From: Thraustochytrium sp. TN22
Lineage: Eukaryota; Sar; Bigyra; Thraustochytrida; Thraustochytriidae
Direction: 5' to 3'
NCBI GenBank assembly: GCA_013306675.1
Contig: JABLUY010000113.1
Location: 1-64,000, forward strand
Length of the DNA stretch: 64,000 bases
Part shown: in pieces, positions 35,901 to 45,100 of the stretch
Numbering within the stretch: the stretch's first letter is position 1
Layout of the letters: each line of letters begins with the position of its first letter
The notes under the pieces: model-generated
The model's database searches: none
What the model was told of the DNA's origin: nothing
The model's input: the letters and a program-made list of their open reading frames with translations, nothing else
Translations under genes and position numbers: made by a program

Positions 35901-36970
35901 ACAAGCACCTCGACGACGCTGGCCGCCCGCGCCTCGACGGCCAGTGCCAGGGGCCCCCAACCGTCGTCGCGCAGGACGCCTTGCAGGCGCGAGGCCATGC
36001 GGTCGCCGCTCTGCCGCACGCGATTGGCCCACAGCATGACGCCGCCCAGCTCTCCGGCGGCGCAGGCGGCGAGCAGCTCCACGTCCTCCTCGCGGCGTGC
36101 GGCGTACTCGGCGGCGCGCACCGCGGCCACGGCGACAGACGCCGGGGCCGAGGCCTGCACGCGGCCGGCCTGCGGGGCCGGTGGCGACGGCGCGGAGGCC
36201 CGCGCGTGCGACGTGGCAGCGCCAGGATTCCGTGTGGCCTGCGGCGCCGACCTCTTTCGAGGTTGAGGCTCGAGCTCGTTGAAACCCTCCTTGGCAAAGT
36301 GCTGGCGCCACTTCTCGCGCAGCCGCAGCACGCTCATGCGCGCGGTGGTGCGCGCATGCGTGTTGATGGCCTCGTCGAGGAGCTCGGCCACCACGTCGCG
36401 CGCCTGTGCGTGGCTGACTTGCTCCCGGAGGCGATCGAGGTCGAGGAGGGCCGCCGCGGCCTCGCGCGCCGCGGCCTCCTTGGCGCGCGCGCGTCGCAGA
36501 AAGCCGTCCTTACGCTCTTGGATGCTCCCGAGCGCCAAGCGCTCGAACCCGGCCGACCCGTCCACGGCTCCAAGCCGCGCAGCCCAGGACGTGCCGTGCT
36601 CTTGCTGCTGGAGCTGTGCTTGCTGGAGCTGGAGCTCCTGCTGCTGGACTTGCCGGAGCTGCGTCGCCTCGAGCTTGGCAGCGTATGTCTGTAGGCCGCC
36701 GCCTGGCGTCCACTCGGGCGCCTCGGGGCGCAGCAGCGCGGCCGCCGCTGCGTCCGCCGCCTCCTGCTGCTGCCTCTTGCGCTCGGCGCGCGAGAGTTGC
36801 CGCCCATCGGCATGGCGTCCACCGCCACGTGCGGGTGGGTCTCGGCCACCGCGGCCCCGACCTCGGCCTCTGCCTCTGCCTCTGCCTCTGCCTTGGGCCT
36901 GGCCTCGGCGCGCGGGCGCCGCGCGCGAATGTCGCCGCCCCGCTGGCCCCGCGCCCTCGGCCTCGGCCAT
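32960..36970 (-). CDS. Ankyrin-repeat protein with two BTB domains
   Basis: The protein has 1336 residues. The start is basic with an Arg-Gly run (about residues 28-45, encoded by a 6-bp repeat) followed by a Gln-rich helix. Ankyrin repeats fill about 330-670, for example 'PRGRTPLHICVRKLDLDAAR', 'DGETALHVAARVGATEAAAE' and 'CPLHLAALHGAAEVVQ'. A first BTB/POZ domain at about 785-900 has 'ADVSLVLDDGTVERAHRAVL' and 'CPMFDGMFRGGM'. A helical section leads to a second, more divergent BTB-like domain at about 1135-1260 ('VVEIKLGDSRHAVSVRAPG', 'LLFMCGGFLPAHLYP'). Such proteins commonly serve as substrate adaptors for Cullin-3 ubiquitin ligases; that role is inferred. The start is the ATG at 36970; the frame is open upstream but resembles leader. 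It lies in tandem with METTL9. Confidence 0.85.
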   Translation of the reverse strand: MAEAEGAGPAGRRHSRAAPARRGQAQGRGRGRGRGRGRGRGGRDPPARGGGRHADGRQLSRAERKRQQQEAADAAAAALLRPEAPEWTPGGGLQTYAAKLEATQLRQVQQQELQLQQAQLQQQEHGTSWAARLGAVDGSAGFERLALGSIQERKDGFLRRARAKEAAAREAAAALLDLDRLREQVSHAQARDVVAELLDEAINTHARTTARMSVLRLREKWRQHFAKEGFNELEPQPRKRSAPQATRNPGAATSHARASAPSPPAPQAGRVQASAPASVAVAAVRAAEYAARREEDVELLAACAAGELGGVMLWANRVRQSGDRMASRLQGVLRDDGWGPLALAVEARAASVVEVLVNWNADASPRTYAAGAGAARDEERASLLHHVCHTGDVLLLETVLRGANSSVSLEAKDPRGRTPLHICVRKLDLDAARALLKAGASLAAKDKAGNSLSHAAAEAGASAAFLSMLRPQVDARNRDGETALHVAARVGATEAAAELIVRGADVQAVDKSYHTPLCKAAMCGKVQTTALLLDRAAPLRLGGPTASPGGSAAMAGIVSCTPCPLHLAALHGAAEVVQEIVAREGAACLNWTDWSWPCDTVLMSALRGGHIQLATTLLDLGASPAQPNGKAETALVLALSHEHGPPSLALAKRLMCGASLERESAMEAAINALRRAAFVEGAARAARVDRALQVLFCMLRLGRPATGSVDQSVPKISDKFVARARDLVEEVCKRAFLRSKAGRQVDQAPSGLLNPCLGEPSLPGAAPQHLRVNADVDLRKHMRALFARREERGADVSLVLDDGTVERAHRAVLRARCPMFDGMFRGGMREALASEASVAHHPADAVRTALHFVYCDSLEGTALGDLLAERCFDCFVNGGVVLEHVELAANLLVLANEWLLPALEVLCCDAIQLLLERHVLTSRGTERRKGIPRIRTAHVQDLLSFAVQTLANERLANICSDIIILLREAKKRESPLAGLLPREGVLPHGHDFQCDCPRGVLERHGLRYCRVRRRDVIVDVASMLTYYGVDRFSVFSLNARVVCDYISKYRWPDAAVHLVDIGKCSDTQRRALADLGMDTHERIESAMLLEDYQVHFASLQQHPHLGRDLATLCDNVTAAAAAAAEEEEEGQGGVVEIKLGDSRHAVSVRAPGFLLGARSPVLDRLLSAEAPKSDRDSSRSSSKVVQASLLTVILDERAWNAVLLFMCGGFLPAHLYPRSTAEAVAMAQLAEDLALYEFRLALQAVLDAHGLGDGEQEAESDFCVKFLLEAKIHPSLWELEVKFRRELLNLVMAPRDLSSRPGLRSEVEAYATAKNLHGVPLSQVCALVALQGLAWV
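36858..36896. repeat. CCTCTG repeat encoding an Arg-Gly run
   Basis: About six copies of the 6-bp unit CCTCTG (plus strand) lie in the 5' coding end of the ankyrin/BTB gene and give an RG dipeptide run on the minus strand. Confidence 0.85.
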
Positions 36971-37128
36971 GGACGTGAGGCGCCGCGAGTGACGGAGTTG
37001 CGCCTTTGAGGACCATGCGGACCTTGCCCTCGCGGACCACCCCACCAAGTACGAAAACCTGATCAGCCTGAGAGCAAGAAGAAGATGAAGATGAAGAAGG
37101 AGATACCAGTCAAGGAAAGACAAGTTTC

Positions 37129-38216
37129 TCACAGACTGCTGGCGTCGTCGCTGCCGACTGCTCCAGCGGAGACTGGCAGGTCGCAGACGATGATGGCGTC
37201 GGAGAGCGTATAGTAGCGCTGATAGCTGTCGCCCTGGGAGATATAGGGAACTCGGGAGATGGAGAGCACGCGGAGGCCTTCGGGCTCGAGCACGCGCTGC
37301 ACGAGCGCCTCGAGCGAAATCTCAAAGGACGCGCGGTCCCGGCACCGCGCACCCTCCATAGGCAGCTGCTCCGAGGGCGGGACCTGCTTGGTGCCGGACT
37401 CCACGAACGGGCACCAAGGCTGTCGCATGGTGTGTAAGATACAAGGCAAGCAGCGTTGGTGTGGGCGTTAGTCGTCGCGCCGGCGAGCGCCGCCAGCAAG
37501 AAAGGCCAAGGCAACATGGAACGTACCAGGACAATGGCGAGGACGAGGCGGCCGGAGCCAGGCCGCAACCTCGCTTTGAGGTCGCGCAGCAGCGTGAGCG
37601 GCTTGTCGGCGCGGTCCAATACGTTGAAGCAGGTGATGAGGTCGAATTTGTCAGCGGCCGCGGCGGTGGGCTCGGGCAGGTCGGACTTGCCCGGCTGGTA
37701 GCAGGTCCAGCCGCGCGCGCGCAATTTGGTGGCCATGACGGAGGAGGTTTCGGTGGCGACGACGTCCTCGAAGGCGTGCGCAAAGCGCTCGGTGATGGAG
37801 CCATCGCCGGAGCCAATGTCGAGCAGGCGGCGGCCGCGGCGACGCTCCGCATTCTCCGCGCCGTCCAGCACCTGCGGGCAGAGTTGCTGCATCTGCGCGA
37901 GCGAGAGCACGAACATCTTGCCGCGGCCCGCGATGCCATTGGCGTCGGTGCGCGACATGAAGCCGCGCAGCAAGGTGGCGAAGCCGTCGCGCAGCGTGCT
38001 GGCCTCGCACGTGGCCAAGAAGTCGTCCGTGGCCTGGTCCTTGGCCAGCGGCACCCAGAGCGCGCGCGTGCTCTCCTCCAGGCCGCCCTGGTCCACGGTG
38101 TACACGAGCGGCGGGTCGGGCCGCGTGTAGTCGCCCGCCATTGCCGCTCCGCGCCCTGTTTGATGGTGCAGCAGGCCCGCCATGACGAGGGCGGCCACGG
38201 CAGCGGCGATGGCCAC
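37129..38216 (-). CDS. METTL9: METTL9-like protein-histidine methyltransferase (two exons)
   Basis: The exons are 37527-38216 and 37129-37419 with a 107-nt intron. The spliced protein has 326 residues against 318 in human METTL9 (DREV), which methylates histidine N1 in HxH-motif proteins. Matches along the length are 'LLRGFMSRTDANGIAGRGKMFV' (human SLFMSRTSINGLLGRGSMFV), the SAM motif 'LLDIGSGDGSIT', 'DLITCFNVLDRADKPLTLLRDL', across the splice 'VLAIVL|PWCPFVESG' (human ILALVLPFHPYVENVG), and the C-terminal 'ISRVPYISQGDSYQRYYTLSDAI'. The N-terminus has a short hydrophobic segment (MAIAAAVAALVMAGLL), like the signal or anchor of animal METTL9. The start is the first in-frame ATG. Alignment across the junction makes the intron strong. 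Confidence 0.9.
37420..37526 (-). other. Intron of METTL9
   Basis: The donor CTG|GTACGT at 37526 and the acceptor GCGACAG|CCT at 37420 give a phase-0 junction that restores the conserved VLPxxPFVE stretch. A CTAAC branch-site match lies at 37467-37471 on the minus strand, about 48 nt before the acceptor. The 107-nt length breaks the frame if retained. Confidence 0.85.
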
Positions 38217-38788
38217 CAGGCCTGCGCCGCCGCGCTCTGGCCGCGGTCGCCCCGGAAGCGGGCTGCTGCGCGGCAGCGCGCGACCTGGCAGCGCCCCGGG
38301 CCGCGTCAGCGGCGTCTCCGCAGCGGAGAGCTCGCTTGCTCGCTGGTGCTCGCTCTCTCTGGAGTCTGGTGGAGGGAGTCTGGTGTTTTTGCTCTGCTCT
38401 GCTTTTGCTCAAGTTCGAGTCACGGTGGTCAAGGGACGCCCATGGCCAGCATCACTCACATCATCCAGCATACATCAAGACCTACATCGTCACGGAAGCA
38501 AGGCATGGCAGAGCATGGCAAGGCATGGCAAGGCATAGCAAGGTATGGCATGGCGAGGTGAGGAGAGGCAAGAAAGGCAAACGGCGGCACAGCTGATGCA
38601 AATCGACATGGCTCACTGTCAGTCAGTCGCTTTGCCGTGCATGGCAGGCAGTCCAAGCGCGGGCGGAGCGCATACGCTCGTGTCGCTCGTGTCGTTGCGA
38701 TGCGAACCTAGCAACGAAAGACAACCTGTCCTGTCCTCCGGCCCGCCCCGGTCTTGGACCTCATTCTAGGAAAAAAAAGAAAGGTTAG
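38217..38788. other. METTL9 upstream region and COX11 3' end
   Basis: 572 bp between two minus-strand genes. It carries a run of GGCATGGCAA-like units (38500-38560) and a short A-rich tract (38770-38785) next to the COX11 stop that may mark 3' processing. No gene is seen. Confidence 0.5.
38500..38560. repeat. GGCATGGCAA 10-bp tandem repeat
   Basis: Five to six imperfect copies of a ~10-bp unit (GGCATGGCAA, AGCATGGCAA, GGCATAGCAA) lie between METTL9 and COX11. Confidence 0.75.
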
Positions 38789-39583
38789 TCAGTTCTTTGC
38801 CTTGAAGAAAGTGTAGGAGAGCACGATGTTGTCGATGCCAGCCATCTGCGGGTCGTCCGCAAAGGTGGGGTCGATATAAAAGAAGACGGGCATGTCAACC
38901 TCCTCGTGTGGCTTGAGGCGCTGCTGGTCGAAGCAAAAGCACTGGATCTTGTTGAAGTAGATGCCGGCCTTGGTGGGCGTGATGTTGTAGGAAGCGACGC
39001 CGGTGATGGGCGCGTCGGTGGTGTTGGTGGCGGTGTAAAAGGCGAGCGCCGTCTCGCCGGGCACGACGCGAACCTCGCTCTGCTGCGGCTTGAACTTCCA
39101 GCCGAGCGAGTCGGCGGTCTGCGCGACGAACCTGACCGTGATGGGCGCAGCGCCCGGCACGGGCTTCATGCGGCGCGCCTTCTCAATGGAGGACTGCGCC
39201 GTGGTGCCGCCATAGCCGGTCACCTGGCAGAAGACTTTGTACAGCGGCACGGCCGTGTAGGCGAGACCCACGCCGAAGACCACGATACTGAGCATGTACA
39301 TGAGGCCTGACGCATTCCTGCTGCGCACCTGCTCCTCGTACGAGGCCCTGGCCTTCCTGCGCGCCTCCTCACTGGCGGGGCCTCCCTGGCCCGTCGCGAG
39401 CCCGCGCCTCGTCCCTGCGCGCCGCGCCGCCGCAATCGCCTCCACGGCAGCGGCTGGGGCGCGGCGCCCTGCCGGGGCGGCCAGCGCGGCCGGCGCGGCG
39501 CCCAGCAGGCCCGCGTAGCTCGCGCGGCCGGCGCCCGCGGCCGCCCGGACCGCGGCCCCTCGGAGCATTGCACAGCGCAGCAT
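38789..39583 (-). CDS. COX11: COX11 copper chaperone for cytochrome c oxidase
   Basis: This 264-residue inner-mitochondrial-membrane protein delivers copper to the CuB site of COX1. It has an Arg/Ala-rich targeting region of about 85 residues, one membrane helix ('LMYMLSIVVFGVGLAYTAVPLYKVFC') followed by 'QVTGYGGTT', and a soluble intermembrane-space domain. The copper motif is 'IQCFCFDQQRL' (CFCF, as in all COX11/CtaG). The end 'MPVFFYIDPTFADDP' and 'NIVLSYTFFKAKN' also fits. The start is the first of two close ATGs (39583, with 39568 also possible). The gene is head to head with ISCA2, another mitochondrial metal-cofactor gene. Confidence 0.96.
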   Translation of the reverse strand: MLRCAMLRGAAVRAAAGAGRASYAGLLGAAPAALAAPAGRRAPAAAVEAIAAARRAGTRRGLATGQGGPASEEARRKARASYEEQVRSRNASGLMYMLSIVVFGVGLAYTAVPLYKVFCQVTGYGGTTAQSSIEKARRMKPVPGAAPITVRFVAQTADSLGWKFKPQQSEVRVVPGETALAFYTATNTTDAPITGVASYNITPTKAGIYFNKIQCFCFDQQRLKPHEEVDMPVFFYIDPTFADDPQMAGIDNIVLSYTFFKAKN

Positions 39584-40062
39584 CCCGCCCGCCCGCGCGC
39601 CCGCGCAGCGCACGCACCCTGCGCAGCCGCGCAGCGCGTCCCGGCCCCTCCTCGCGCGCCCAGCGGCCCTGCCCCGGCCCGCCCGCCCTTCGCCGCCGCC
39701 GCCGCCGACCGCGTCTGCCCGCGCGCCTGCGCGCCCGCGCGCAGCGGCACCGTCGCCGCCGCGGGGCCCACTGCCGCCGCCGCCGCCGCCGCCGGCGAAT
39801 CCCTCCTGCGCGCGCTCGCGCTGGGCCCCGGTGTGCGGTGCGCCGGGGGGCGCGCTCTGACGGCATTTGATAGCAGAGCAGCGCACACCCAGGACGCGCT
39901 GGGGGGCACGGCGCGCGCGGCGGCGCGCGCGGGAGGGCCCGAGGCGGCGGCGGCGGGCCGGCGGCGCAGCGATCACGAGGAGACCTGCGGCAAAGCCGAG
40001 TCGGCGGGCGACTCGTCGACGACTCGGACGCGGCGCGGCGCGGCGGCGCGAGATCGGGCGGG
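39584..40062. promoter_or_regulatory. Shared upstream region of COX11 and ISCA2
   Basis: 479 bp between the divergent start codons of two mitochondrial cofactor genes. It is rich in GCGCG and CGCCGC runs, with CCGCCGCCGC near 39774-39796 and a GGCGCGGCGCGGCGG run just before ISCA2. A GAGTCGGCGGGCGACTCG inverted pair lies at about 39998-40015. It probably drives both genes. Confidence 0.45.
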
Positions 40063-40539
40063 ATGCTGGCGGCGGCGGCGCGCGGCGGCGCGGCGCTGGC
40101 GGCGCGGCGGCCGCTGGCGGCGGCAGCGCCGGCGGTGGCGCGGGCGGGCTGGCGCGGGCTGGCGGATGCGGCATCGGCGGACGCCGCCGGCGACGCCGGC
40201 GTGACGCTCACGGCGCGCGGCGCGGAGCGCCTGGCGGCGCTGCAGAAGCTCAAGGCCAACGAGAAGCTCATGCTGCGCCTGTCTGTCGAGGGCGGCGGCT
40301 GCTCTGGGTTCTCCTACGTGTTTGATGTCACGGACAAGGAACCCGCGGAGGATGACCACGTCTTCGAGAATCACGGCATGAAGGTGGTCGTGGACGAAGT
40401 CTCGCTGGAGCTCGTGCGCGGCTCCAAGATCGACTTTACGGAGGACCTCATCCGCCGCTCTTTCGAGGTCGTGGACAACCCCAACGCCGAGACCGGCTGC
40501 GGCTGTGGCTCCTCCTTTGCGGCCAAGATGGACTTTTGA
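40063..40539 (+). CDS. ISCA2: ISCA2 mitochondrial iron-sulfur assembly protein
   Basis: This 158-residue A-type Fe-S carrier works with ISCA1 to make 4Fe-4S clusters in mitochondria. An Ala/Arg-rich import sequence fills about the first 40 residues. The core has 'LRLSVEGGGCSGFSYVF' and ends 'GCGCGSSFAAKMDF', giving the three conserved cysteines. 'VVVDEVSLELVRGSKIDF' and 'LIRRSFEVVDNPNAE' match ISCA2 rather than ISCA1. The length equals that of human ISCA2. The start at 40063 opens the targeting sequence. No intron is present. Confidence 0.96.
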   Translation: MLAAAARGGAALAARRPLAAAAPAVARAGWRGLADAASADAAGDAGVTLTARGAERLAALQKLKANEKLMLRLSVEGGGCSGFSYVFDVTDKEPAEDDHVFENHGMKVVVDEVSLELVRGSKIDFTEDLIRRSFEVVDNPNAETGCGCGSSFAAKMDF

Positions 40540-40765
40540 TTGAGAACCTCCTTGGCAACAAGAGCGTGCTGGGCGCAGGTGCGTGCCATGGCCACAGGCT
40601 TGGTGGCCGCGCCGCCAGCGGCGCGCTTCTCGTCCCCACGGCGATGACTGCGCTGTTGCTCCTCCTCGCCATCGCATGGATGGTCATGGGGGTGTGGGAG
40701 ATCAGGCCGTCTCGTCGTCTTTTTCCGCTTTGTGGTCCTGCGCGGTTCTTTCACCAGCACTACCT

Positions 40766-40885
40766 GTAAGGTCACGTCTGCGACGGCGGCTGCCACCAAC
40801 GTTACGAGCGACGTGGAGCGCGAGGCCAAGGCATGCGAGCGCAAGCAACTGGAGGCAAGTACTGCTACTAAACTTACATCGAAAG
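40766..40885 (+). other. Candidate intron in unassigned sequence
   Basis: The donor CCT|GTAAGG at 40766, a near-consensus branch site TACTAAAC at 40866-40873 and the acceptor CGAAAG at 40885 give a 120-nt GT-AG unit. It may lie in a small unknown gene, in ISCA2 3' sequence or in a P4-ATPase leader. It is the best branch-site match I noticed, but there is no protein support. Confidence 0.3.
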
Positions 40886-41513
40886 GCCTGCCCGTGCCCG
40901 GAGCGCGCCCAAGCTTGCCTCTGTCCGACGACAATTTCCTTTCTTCGGAAGAAAAAAACCAACAACAAGAAAAATTCCACCTGTCATGTCACAGACAACT
41001 TTAGCCTTCCTTGGGCCTGGCTGGCTACTGCTGCTTGTGCGGTGCTTGCTGGCGAGACCTCTGACTCTTGTCGGGGTCAGCAGCGGCGCCCCGAGATCTG
41101 GCAGTGGTTACGCAGGTCGCCGCAGGTCTCGCTGCTGAACATTCGCCGCTCCTCGGGGGCTGCCGCCGCTGCCGCCGGCCTCCGGGCCTCGCTTGTCTGT
41201 CTGTCCATCACGGCGAGACCCCGAGAGCGCGGGCCGTGCGGCCGGGCGCGGCCCTGGCGGCTGCGGTGCGGCGAGGTCTCTCGCGGCGCTCACGACTCCA
41301 GGGATCAGCGCCGGGGGCTAACTTGAACACCGTAGGTTGTAAACTTGGGGCCGCGCTCCTTTCCTTTACGACAAGTTCGTCTCGCGACGGCGGGCCGCCT
41401 TGCCGCCGGCCGACGAGCGAGAAGGACCTGGCTGCCAGGTCGTCGTCAGCACCAGTGCGGCTCGAACCAGGCAGCACTGCAAGCGCGGGCACCGGAATTC
41501 AAATTCAAATTCG

Positions 41514-41514
41514 C

Positions 41515-41578
<64 letters not shown>

Positions 41579-41600
41579 CGGCGGCTGCGGCGGCGGCTGG
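41514..41600. repeat. (CGG/GGC)n trinucleotide array
   Basis: About 85 bp of nearly perfect GGC triplets with a few GGT and GAC interruptions. It is noncoding as far as can be judged. It could be polymorphic and could form G-rich secondary structure. Confidence 0.9.
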
Positions 41601-42108
41601 TCGGGAGCGCGGCGGCACCTGCGCGGCCAGGGCAAGCAGGCCTGGGATCCGTCGACGCGCGCACGCGGCTGTTGCTGCTGCCCGAACTGACGACAATACC
41701 CAAACGACAGCACAGCGAAGGAGTTCTTTCTCACTGACTGTCACAGCGGCAGCTCAGGCCGGCTGGCGCCGCGCTCGCGCTCGCGCTCGCGCTCTCGCGA
41801 GCGCGCTCGCTGGCTGGCTGGCGTCAGACAGCCGATCTCGCGGCGCAGGGCTGGTCCGCAGGACGCTGGACTTGCTCGAGCTTCAGAGCCTCGCAAGGGC
41901 AGAGGCCGACAGGAAGTAGGCGCTCGGGGCTGCGGCGCACTAGCCCTCGCCGTCGCTGGAGGAGCGCGCAAGACCGGCCAGCAGAGCTATCGAGCTCGCT
42001 CGCTAGCTCGCAAGCTCGCTCCGCGGCGGCAGCGCGCGCTCCACGCCTGTGCGCCCTGGCACCGGCGGCTTCGGCAGGGCGGCGACGGCCGCCGTCCGCG
42101 CAGAGACG

Positions 42109-45100
42109 ATGGGCGACAAGGCGTCCAGCCACCAGCTCGAGTCCAGGGATGCGGAGGACGATACCGAGGTGGGCGGCAGCGGCGACAGCAGTGGCGACGA
42201 CCCTGAGGAGACGCGCGTGCCCATGCCCGCGGAAGGGAGCGCGACCGAGGACAGCGTGACGTCCGACAGCGCCCGGTCGGTGGGTGGCGACCAAGACCAG
42301 CAGCAGGACGAGCACGAGCACGAGCACGAGCACGAGCGCGAGCGCGAGGAGGAGAACGCCGCCGAGACGAACAAAGAGGGGGGGCACGAGCCCCACGACA
42401 ACGGCGACGACGGCAACGACGACCCTCGCCATCACAGGCCAACGCTGGACAACCCAACCGGCGGCAACGAGCCACCGGAGGGCGGCGCAGCCGGCGTGAG
42501 CGCGCGCGAGGTCGAAGAGATCGAAGAGATGAAGCGCACAATGATCGAGACAACCTCGATGGAGACGGTCCGCAATGAGGAGGAGGACCAGGCCACGCCC
42601 GACACGCTGGACCCGTACGCGCGGTTCTTTCGCGTGCTGGGGTTCACCTTCAGCAAGACCGTGCCGCAGCCGGGCAAGGGCGAGAAGGTGGAGCTGATCC
42701 AGCTGCGCGTGCCATTTACAGCCTCGTTCCTGCGCGAGCAGGCCAAGCGGGGCGCTCGTGAGCGCACGTCCAACACGACGCGCACGGCCAAGTACAACGT
42801 GTGGACTTTCGTACCGAAGGCGGCCGGCTTTCAGTTCCTGCGGTACACAAACGCCTTCTACCTCTTCATCGCCATCATTGCGCTGGCCGGCTACTACGGC
42901 AACAACCTGTGGACGGTGTCCTTCAACCCGGTGACCATTATCGCGCTGCTCATCATCGTGGTGGGCGTGGCGCTCATCTTCGAGGGCTTGGACGACCTGC
43001 GCCGCCACCGTGGCGACGCGCAAACCAACAGTACGAAGGTGTCCCGCATCCGGGCCGGCGAGCTCGAGGAGACGACATGGGGCGACCTGCTGCCGGGCGA
43101 TCTTGTGCTGGTGCACGACCGGGAGTCGGTGCCAGCGGATATTCTGCTTCTTGCCTCGTACGGAGCGGACCGCAAGGGCGCGACATGCTACATCGAGACG
43201 AGCGGCATTGACGGCGAGACCAACCTAAAGATCAAGGAGGTGCCCAAGTACGTGACGTCCACACTCATGCGCGACGCCGAGGTCAAGGAGTCGCTTCGCT
43301 CCTCGCGCCTGCTCAGCAAGCGCGCCTCGAGCGCCATGAGCGGGCAGGATATGCAGATGCAGGAGAAGCAGCGCCTCGCTCGCATCATACCCACCATCAG
43401 CGCCGGCATCTACGAATACGAGCAGCCCAACGTCTTTATGCAGTTCAACGCCACCTTCGTCCCGCGCGCCGCGCTGGGCGAGGATGGCTCCGTGGGCTCC
43501 GAGGAGGACAAGCAGTCCTTGGACTTTAAGAATCTCATTCTGCGCGGCTCCCAGCTGCGCAACACCAAGTGGATCATCGGCCTCGTCATGTATGCGGGGC
43601 CCGAGACGAAGCTGGCGCTCTCGCGGCGACCGTCGCCCGCCAAGTTCGGCCGCATCGACCTCTTCATGAACCGCATTCTGCTCATCGTCACCTTCATCAT
43701 GATCGTTCTGGTCGTGGTGGCTGACGTCCTCCTCTTCACCGTCACGCCCGACACGAGCCAGTACTGGTACTTTATGTTCCAGAGCGCCACCACTGACGCC
43801 TTCGAAACGCCTGGCCCTCTCGCCTACCTGTTCACCTACCTCATTCTCTTCTCCAACATCATCCCAATTCCCATCATCATCATCGTGGAGATCATGAACT
43901 TCTACGCGCAGTTTGTCATCCAGTGGGACCTAGAGCTCTACCATAAGGAGACCGACACGCCGGCCGTGTGTCGTACAAGCAACCTGGTGGCGGAGATTGG
44001 CCAAATCACCCACGTCTTTAGCGACAAAACCGGCACGCTCACGCGCAACCAGATGAAGATGATCGGCTGCTGGGTGGACGGCAAGATGTATGGCCACCAT
44101 CCGCCGCCGCCCGACGACGGCGAGATGGAGCCCGACGGCAAGGACGCCGCTGCCGACTCGGCATCCGCGGCCGGCAGCGAAGTTGGCGCCCCGCGCTCCT
44201 TCGGCGCCGAGGACAAGAAGGCGCTCGCCGCGGTCGTGGAGCAGGCCGCGCACGAACACCAGGAGCACCCGAGTGGCGAGATCCCCCATATCTCTCCCCA
44301 GGAAGTAGAATCCAAGGACAAGGATGCGGATCTGGAACGCGGCGACCTGGTGCCGCGCATGGGCGGCGCGCCCGGGCCCTGGGACGATGACGGCAACCAG
44401 CACGACGACGAGAGCGCCACGTTGAGCGGCTTCGACGACGAGAGCGACGCCGGCTCGGAGGCCTCCATTACCTCCCTCAAGGTGGACGAAGTCTTCAAGG
44501 ACGCCATTGGCCTGCTGGAACAGGGCCCGGAGACGTCCGCGGAGCACCGCGCCGTCATGGATTTCTTCGTGCTGCTCGCCGTCTGCCACACCGTCGTGCT
44601 GGATTGGGACGACGAAGGCGAGCCCGTGCTGAACGCGGAGAGCCCGGACGAGGAGGCCTTCGTGAAGGCCGCCGGCATCTGCGGCGTCAAGCTCACCAGC
44701 ACGGCCGATGGCACCATCGAGATCGAGACGCCGCAGGCTTCCGAAAAGTACAAGGTGCTCGCCGTGAACCCCTTCAACAGCTCGCGCAAGCGCATGTCGA
44801 TCGTGCTCAGGCGCGAGAGCGACGAATCCGTCGTTCTCATGATGAAGGGCGCCGACAACAAGATGATCGAGCGCATGGCCTCGGGCCAGGAGGAGAAGCT
44901 GCGCGATCTCAACGAGGCACTCATGGCCTACTCGTGGAACGGCCTGCGCACGCTCGTCATGGGCATGCGCGAGCTGGGCGCCGACGAGTACGAGGAGTGG
45001 CACGAGGCCTACAGGTCCGCCATCGTGGCACGCAGCGGCGAGCGCGGTGGCGCGCTCGCCAAGGCCGCTGAGCTTGTGGAGAAGGATGTCCTGCTCATTG

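Larger units (their letters stand above)
40540..42108. other. 1.6 kb gene-poor stretch between ISCA2 and the P4-ATPase
   Basis: No confident gene lies here. It holds the ISCA2 3' end, an AT-richer zone (40700-41000) with intron-like signals, a (CGG)n array (41514-41600) and GCTCGC repeats before the P4-ATPase. Long open frames through 41068-41919 are Ala/Arg/Gly low complexity. A short hydrophobic frame (from 40644, 'MTALLLLLAIAWMVMGVWEI') could belong to a small spliced gene but cannot be confirmed. Confidence 0.5.

Noticed and set aside
41068-41919. 283-codon frame before the P4-ATPase
   Set aside because: It runs through the GGC array as an Ala stretch, lacks any recognisable domain and overlaps the probable promoter.
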